From CAIXZV01 sp037446495 (GTDB taxonomy: Bacteria > Chloroflexota > Limnocylindria > Limnocylindrales > CSP1-4), in contig JBBIIL010000061.1 of NCBI GenBank assembly GCA_037446495.1, positions 1 through 17,799 of the forward strand: 17,799 bases of DNA. Direction: 5' to 3'. This document shows positions 14,618 through 17,799 of this stretch, piece after piece. The notes below the pieces were generated by a model, which saw only the letters and a list, made by a program, of their open reading frames with translations, was not told the origin of the DNA and did not search any database. The translations under genes were made by a program, and so were the position numbers. Each line of letters starts with the position of its first letter. Positions within the stretch are counted from its first letter, which is position 1.

Positions 14618-14660
14618 CGCGAGCGGCAGGCCGCCGTCCGCCGCGGGCACGCTTTGCCGA

Positions 14661-14679
14661 GCCCGGCTAGGATCCGGGC
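14661..14679 (+). promoter_or_regulatory. Inverted repeat around a -10-like hexamer, directly before udg
   Basis: GCCCGG (14661-14666) and CCGGGC (14674-14679) bracket a 7-nt centre that contains TAGGAT (14668-14673), and the GTG start follows at once at 14680. TAGGAT placed 6 nt before the start codon would give a leaderless message. The arms could be an operator over the promoter. No -35 match is seen. Confidence 0.45.
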
Positions 14680-15396
14680 GTGCCCTCCGCCGACCCCCGA
14701 GCGGCCGCCTCATCGGCGCGCGACCTGCCCATGCTCGACACCGCAATCGCCGCCTGCGACGCCTGCCCACGCCTCGTCGCGTGGCGCCAGGACCAGGCGC
14801 GCATCAAGGTGGCCCGCTTCCGCGACGAGACGTACTGGGCTCGGCCCGTCCCGGGCTTCGGCGATTCCGCGGCGCGGATCCTGCTCGTGGGCCTGGCGCC
14901 TGCGGCGCACGGGGGCAACCGCACCGGCCGGGTGTTCACGGGCGACGCGTCGGGCGACTTCCTGTGGCACGCGATGCACGCCGTGGGCCTGGCGAGCCAG
15001 CCAGACGGCCGGCGAGCTGGCGACGGGCTGCGACTCGATGGCGTTCGCGTCCTCGCCGCGGTCCGCTGCGCCCCGCCAGCCCACAAGCCCACCCCTGACG
15101 AGCAGGCCCGCTGTCGGCCGTACCTGGCCCGCGAGCTCGAGCTGCTGCGCGAGCTGCGGGTCATCGTCCCGCTCGGCGCCATCGGCTGGGACGCGACGCT
15201 GCGCACGCTCTCGGACCTCGGCCACGCCGTCCCGGCGCCCAAGCCTCGGTTCGGCCACGCGGCCGAGGAGCGGGTGGGCCGCTTCACCCTGCTCGGGTCC
15301 TACCACCCGAGCCAGCAGAACACCTTCACGGGCAAGCTCACCCAGGCCATGCTCCAAGAGGTGCTTCGCCGCGCCCGCGAGTTGGCCGGGCTGTAG
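14680..15396 (+). CDS. Uracil-DNA glycosylase, family 5 (UDGb), iron-sulfur
   Basis: 238 residues, GTG start. It removes uracil and related deaminated bases from DNA to begin base-excision repair. Motif A is GLAPAAHGGNRTGR (71-84) and motif B is YHPSQQNTFTGKLT, with H209 and N214. The GLAPAxxGxNRTGR form, which lacks the polar activating residue of families 1 and 4, is characteristic of family 5 enzymes such as those of Thermus and Pyrobaculum. Four cysteines, C26 and C29 (CDACPRL) and C130 and C145 (RCAPP, ARCRPY), match the 4Fe-4S cluster ligands. An Ala/Ser-rich tail precedes the first cysteine. The gene stands alone between the exporter and dnaJ, with its own candidate promoter. An ATG at residue 18 is a possible alternative start. 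Confidence 0.93.
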   Translation: MPSADPRAAASSARDLPMLDTAIAACDACPRLVAWRQDQARIKVARFRDETYWARPVPGFGDSAARILLVGLAPAAHGGNRTGRVFTGDASGDFLWHAMHAVGLASQPDGRRAGDGLRLDGVRVLAAVRCAPPAHKPTPDEQARCRPYLARELELLRELRVIVPLGAIGWDATLRTLSDLGHAVPAPKPRFGHAAEERVGRFTLLGSYHPSQQNTFTGKLTQAMLQEVLRRARELAGL

Positions 15397-15471
15397 CTTG
15401 TGAGCAAGCCTGCCCGGTAGGGCCTCCGCGATCCCGTGGCTGGTCTGCCCGGCCGACTTCGCCACGTCCCC

Positions 15472-15477
15472 TAAACT
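15472..15477 (+). promoter_or_regulatory. Candidate -10 element of dnaJ
   Basis: TAAACT lies 10 nt before the dnaJ ATG, in an otherwise very GC-rich 91-nt gap after udg. It would give a very short leader. No heat-shock CIRCE inverted repeat and no Shine-Dalgarno sequence is seen. Confidence 0.35.
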
Positions 15478-15487
15478 CTGTCCACCC

Positions 15488-16603
15488 ATGGCAGCCGAGC
15501 GCGACTTCTACGAAGTGCTGGGCGTCGAGCGCGGTGCGTCCGACGCCGAGATCAAGCGCGCCTTTCGCAAGCTCGCCCAGCAGTGGCACCCGGACGTCAG
15601 CAAGGAGCCGGAGGCGGACGCCCGCTTCAAGGAGGTCAACGAGGCGTACCAGGTCCTCAGCGATCCAGGACGGCGCCAGCAGTACGACATGTTCGGCCGG
15701 GCGGGCGTCTCGGGTGCGGGCGGCGGCGACCAGTTCGGGGGCGCGGCCGGCTTCGGCGGCTTCAGCGACATCTTCGACGCCTTCTTCGGCGGCGCGATGG
15801 GCGGCCAGGCGCGGCGGGCGCGACCCCAGACCGGCAGCGACCTCCGCTACGACCTGCGGATCACCTTCGAGGAGGCCGTCCTCGGCTGCGAGAAGGATAT
15901 CGAGTTCCCGGTCCTGGGCCGGTGCGACACGTGCGGCGGCTCGGGAGCGAAGCAGGGCACCACGCCCACCCAATGCCCGCAGTGCAACGGGCGCGGCGAG
16001 GTCCGCAGCGTCCGCCAGACCATGCTGGGCCAGATGGTCAATGTGCAGCCGTGCCCGCGGTGCCACGGCGAGGGCCACACGATCGACTCGCCCTGCGAGA
16101 CGTGCAAGGGCGAGGGCCGGACACAGCGGACCCGCTCGCTTCGCGTGTCCATCCCGGCGGGCATCGACGAGGGGCACCAGGTCCGCCTGTCCAACGAGGG
16201 CGAGGTGGGGCCGCGCGGCGGCGCGCCGGGCAGCCTGTACGTGGCGGTCCACGTCGCCGACCACCCGAGCCTCACCCGCGAGGGAACCGAGCTGTACTAC
16301 GAGGCCGAGCTCTCGATCGCCCAGGCGGCGCTCGGCACCAAGCTCAAGGTGCCGCTCGTGGACGGCGACCCGATGGACGTGGACATCCGCCCGGGCACCC
16401 AGCCCGGCACCGAGATCCGGATGCGCGGCAAGGGCGTCCCGCACCTGCGCCGCCAGAATCAGCGCGGCGATCTCCATGTCATCGTGAACGTCGTGGTGCC
16501 GACTAAGCTGAGCAAGCACCAGCGCGAGCTGCTCGAGGCGTTCGCGAAGGAGTCGGGCGAGGCCGTGTCAGGGGGCGGGCTGCGCGAGAAGCTGGGGCTG
16601 TGA
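15488..16603 (+). CDS. dnaJ: Chaperone protein DnaJ (Hsp40, type I)
   Basis: 371 residues, the usual length, with all type I domains. The J domain covers residues 1-70 with the catalytic HPD at 34-36 (QQWHPDVSKE), which stimulates the DnaK ATPase. A Gly/Phe-rich linker (~71-105: AGGGDQFGGAAGFGGF) follows. The zinc domain has four CxxCxGxG repeats: CDTCGGSG, CPQCNGRG, CPRCHGEG and CETCKGEG. The C-terminal substrate-binding barrels include VSIPAGIDEGHQVRL and GDLHVIVNVVVPTKLSKHQRELL. The gene has its own candidate promoter and is followed by prmA with a 4-nt overlap (GTGA, 16600-16603). hrcA, grpE and dnaK are not in the window upstream, so this dnaJ is separate from them or belongs to a second copy. 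Confidence 0.97.
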   Translation: MAAERDFYEVLGVERGASDAEIKRAFRKLAQQWHPDVSKEPEADARFKEVNEAYQVLSDPGRRQQYDMFGRAGVSGAGGGDQFGGAAGFGGFSDIFDAFFGGAMGGQARRARPQTGSDLRYDLRITFEEAVLGCEKDIEFPVLGRCDTCGGSGAKQGTTPTQCPQCNGRGEVRSVRQTMLGQMVNVQPCPRCHGEGHTIDSPCETCKGEGRTQRTRSLRVSIPAGIDEGHQVRLSNEGEVGPRGGAPGSLYVAVHVADHPSLTREGTELYYEAELSIAQAALGTKLKVPLVDGDPMDVDIRPGTQPGTEIRMRGKGVPHLRRQNQRGDLHVIVNVVVPTKLSKHQRELLEAFAKESGEAVSGGGLREKLGL

Positions 16604-17673
16604 GGGTGCCCGGGGGCGGATCCGAACCGGCTGAAGCGGACGACGAAGCCCTGGCGGACGGCGAAGGCGACGTCGAGGCGCCCGAAGCCGGGACCGGGGA
16701 CCGCGATCCGCTCGCCGGGATCGACCTCGCGGCGGCCGCGACCTCGAAGGACGCCTGGCTCGAGCTCTCCGTCGCCGCGGACCACGAGGCGGTCGAGGCC
16801 GTGTCCGAGATCCTCTCGCGCGCCGCGCCCGGCGGGACCAGCGTGGAACCGGCATTCGAGCTCGTGGAGGACGGCCTCGCGGCGCGCGTGGACCTCGCCC
16901 GCCCGGCGCTCGTGCGCGCGTACCTGCCCGTGCTTGCGGCCCCGGTTGTGCGCGACGCGGTGGCGCAGGCGGACCGCGAGCTCGGCCACCTCCAGGCCTT
17001 CGGCCTTCGGCCCATCGGCGACCTCTCGACGCGCCTCGTCCACGAGGCGGACTGGGCGAACGCCTGGAAGGTGCACTTCCCGGTCCTGCGGGTTGGCGAG
17101 CGCATCGTCATCCGCCCCACGTGGCGCCGGCATCGTCGGCAGCCCGGCGACGTGGTGCTCGCGCTCGACCCCGGCATGGCGTTCGGGACCGGCCTGCATC
17201 CGACGACGCGGCTGTGCCTCGCCTCGCTGGAGTCGCTCGCGGATCGCGGCGTCCTTGCCGGCGCCCGGGTGCTCGACGTGGGGTCGGGCAGCGGCATCCT
17301 CTCGATCGCGGCCGGGCTGCTGGGGGCGGCGTCGATCCTCGCCGTCGACGTGGACCCCATCGCCGTCGATGCCTCGGCCGCCAACGCCCGGCGCAACAGG
17401 CTCGCCCGTCGCATCCACGCCCGCGGGGGGAGCGTCCCGTCCGGCGAGGGCCCGTTCGACGTGTTGCTGGCCAATCTGATCGCGTCGCTGCTCGTCCGGC
17501 TCGTCGACGGCCTGGTCGCGGACCTGCGCCCGGGCGGCACGCTGCTCGCCTCGGGCATCTTCGCCAACCGCGAGGCCGAGGTGGTCGCCGCATTCGAGTC
17601 GCGTGGTCTCGTCATCGCCCGCCGCTGGGCGGAGGGTGACTGGGTGGCCCTCGAGGCGGTTCGGACCGCCTAG
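16600..17673 (+). CDS. prmA: Ribosomal protein L11 methyltransferase PrmA
   Basis: 357 residues, GTG start overlapping the dnaJ TGA; another in-frame GTG lies at 16606. It trimethylates ribosomal protein L11 using SAM. The N-terminal substrate-recognition domain (about 50-150) starts with WLELSVAADHEAVEAVSEIL, followed by a linker and WKVHFPVLRVGERIVIRPTW. The catalytic domain shows the PrmA signature LDPGMAFGTGLHPTTRLCL, SAM motif I VLDVGSGSGILSIAA, AVDVDPIAVDAS, and the active-site LLANLIASLL. Residues ~6-45 are an acidic low-complexity tail (EPAEADDEALADGEGDVEAP) not typical of the family. A dnaJ-prmA pair is a known arrangement in several bacterial groups, which supports both calls. Confidence 0.94.
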   Translation: MRVPGGGSEPAEADDEALADGEGDVEAPEAGTGDRDPLAGIDLAAAATSKDAWLELSVAADHEAVEAVSEILSRAAPGGTSVEPAFELVEDGLAARVDLARPALVRAYLPVLAAPVVRDAVAQADRELGHLQAFGLRPIGDLSTRLVHEADWANAWKVHFPVLRVGERIVIRPTWRRHRRQPGDVVLALDPGMAFGTGLHPTTRLCLASLESLADRGVLAGARVLDVGSGSGILSIAAGLLGAASILAVDVDPIAVDASAANARRNRLARRIHARGGSVPSGEGPFDVLLANLIASLLVRLVDGLVADLRPGGTLLASGIFANREAEVVAAFESRGLVIARRWAEGDWVALEAVRTA

Positions 17674-17799
17674 GCGCGGCTCACCGCGGCGAGGGCGCCC
17701 TGCTGCCCGAGATCATCCCCCTGGGCTATTTCAGTCGGACCTCCGACGGCCGGCGAACCTGACCGGGTTCGGCCAGCGGTGCGATACCGTTTGGGCGTA
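17674..17799. other. Intergenic tail after prmA
   Basis: No gene start is resolved here. A short stem, CGAACC (17754-17759) with GGTTCG (17766-17771) and a 6-nt loop, has no T tract, so it is a weak terminator candidate at best. TACCGT at 17785-17790 could be a -10 element for a gene beginning just past the window. Confidence 0.25.

Noticed and set aside
17745..17780. A tRNA T-arm-like GGTTCG near the right edge
   Set aside because: No acceptor, D or anticodon arm can be built around it within the visible sequence.

Overview
This is a very GC-rich window with dense, almost gap-free coding, many GTG starts and serial 4-nt stop/start overlaps. The gene content points to a high-GC, menaquinone-using bacterium, most likely Chloroflexota or Actinomycetota. 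The sequence alone does not decide between them. A block of exactly 100 Ns (11821-11920) inside a tandem repeat shows this is a scaffolded draft or metagenome assembly.

Layout. (1) 53-763, minus strand: a Cro/C1-type HTH protein fused to a PD-(D/E)XK nuclease-like domain, divergent from the next unit. (2) 818-841: a perfect 24-bp palindrome, the probable operator of a TetR-family regulator. (3) 872-11234, plus strand: the TetR gene followed without a gap by a complete classical menaquinone pathway in the order menF, menD, menH, menB, menA, menC, menE (fused to a second alpha/beta hydrolase) and menG/ubiE. All eight junctions are 4-nt ATGA or GTGA overlaps, so the unit looks like one translationally coupled ~10.4-kb operon. 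(4) 11332-11652, minus strand: a small ArsR-type repressor without cysteines, flanked by an exact 20-bp inverted repeat that is itself nearly palindromic. (5) 11788-11953: a 12-bp GC-rich tandem repeat interrupted by the assembly gap. (6) 12025-14617: an ABC-2 exporter, a NodI/DrrA-like ATPase plus two different NodJ-like permeases. (7) 14680-15396: a family 5 (UDGb-type) iron-sulfur uracil-DNA glycosylase. (8) 15488-17673: dnaJ and prmA overlapping by 4 nt.

How it fits together. MenF converts chorismate to isochorismate. MenD, MenH and MenC then make o-succinylbenzoate, MenE activates it with CoA, and MenB closes the second ring. MenA prenylates the resulting naphthoate and MenG methylates it to menaquinone. 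The pathway also needs a DHNA-CoA thioesterase, and no hotdog-fold MenI gene is visible. The extra hydrolase fused to MenE is therefore a candidate for that step, though this is inference. The TetR gene at the head of the operon and its palindrome suggest that quinone synthesis is under a dedicated ligand-responsive, self-regulated repressor. The ArsR protein may control itself and possibly the exporter.
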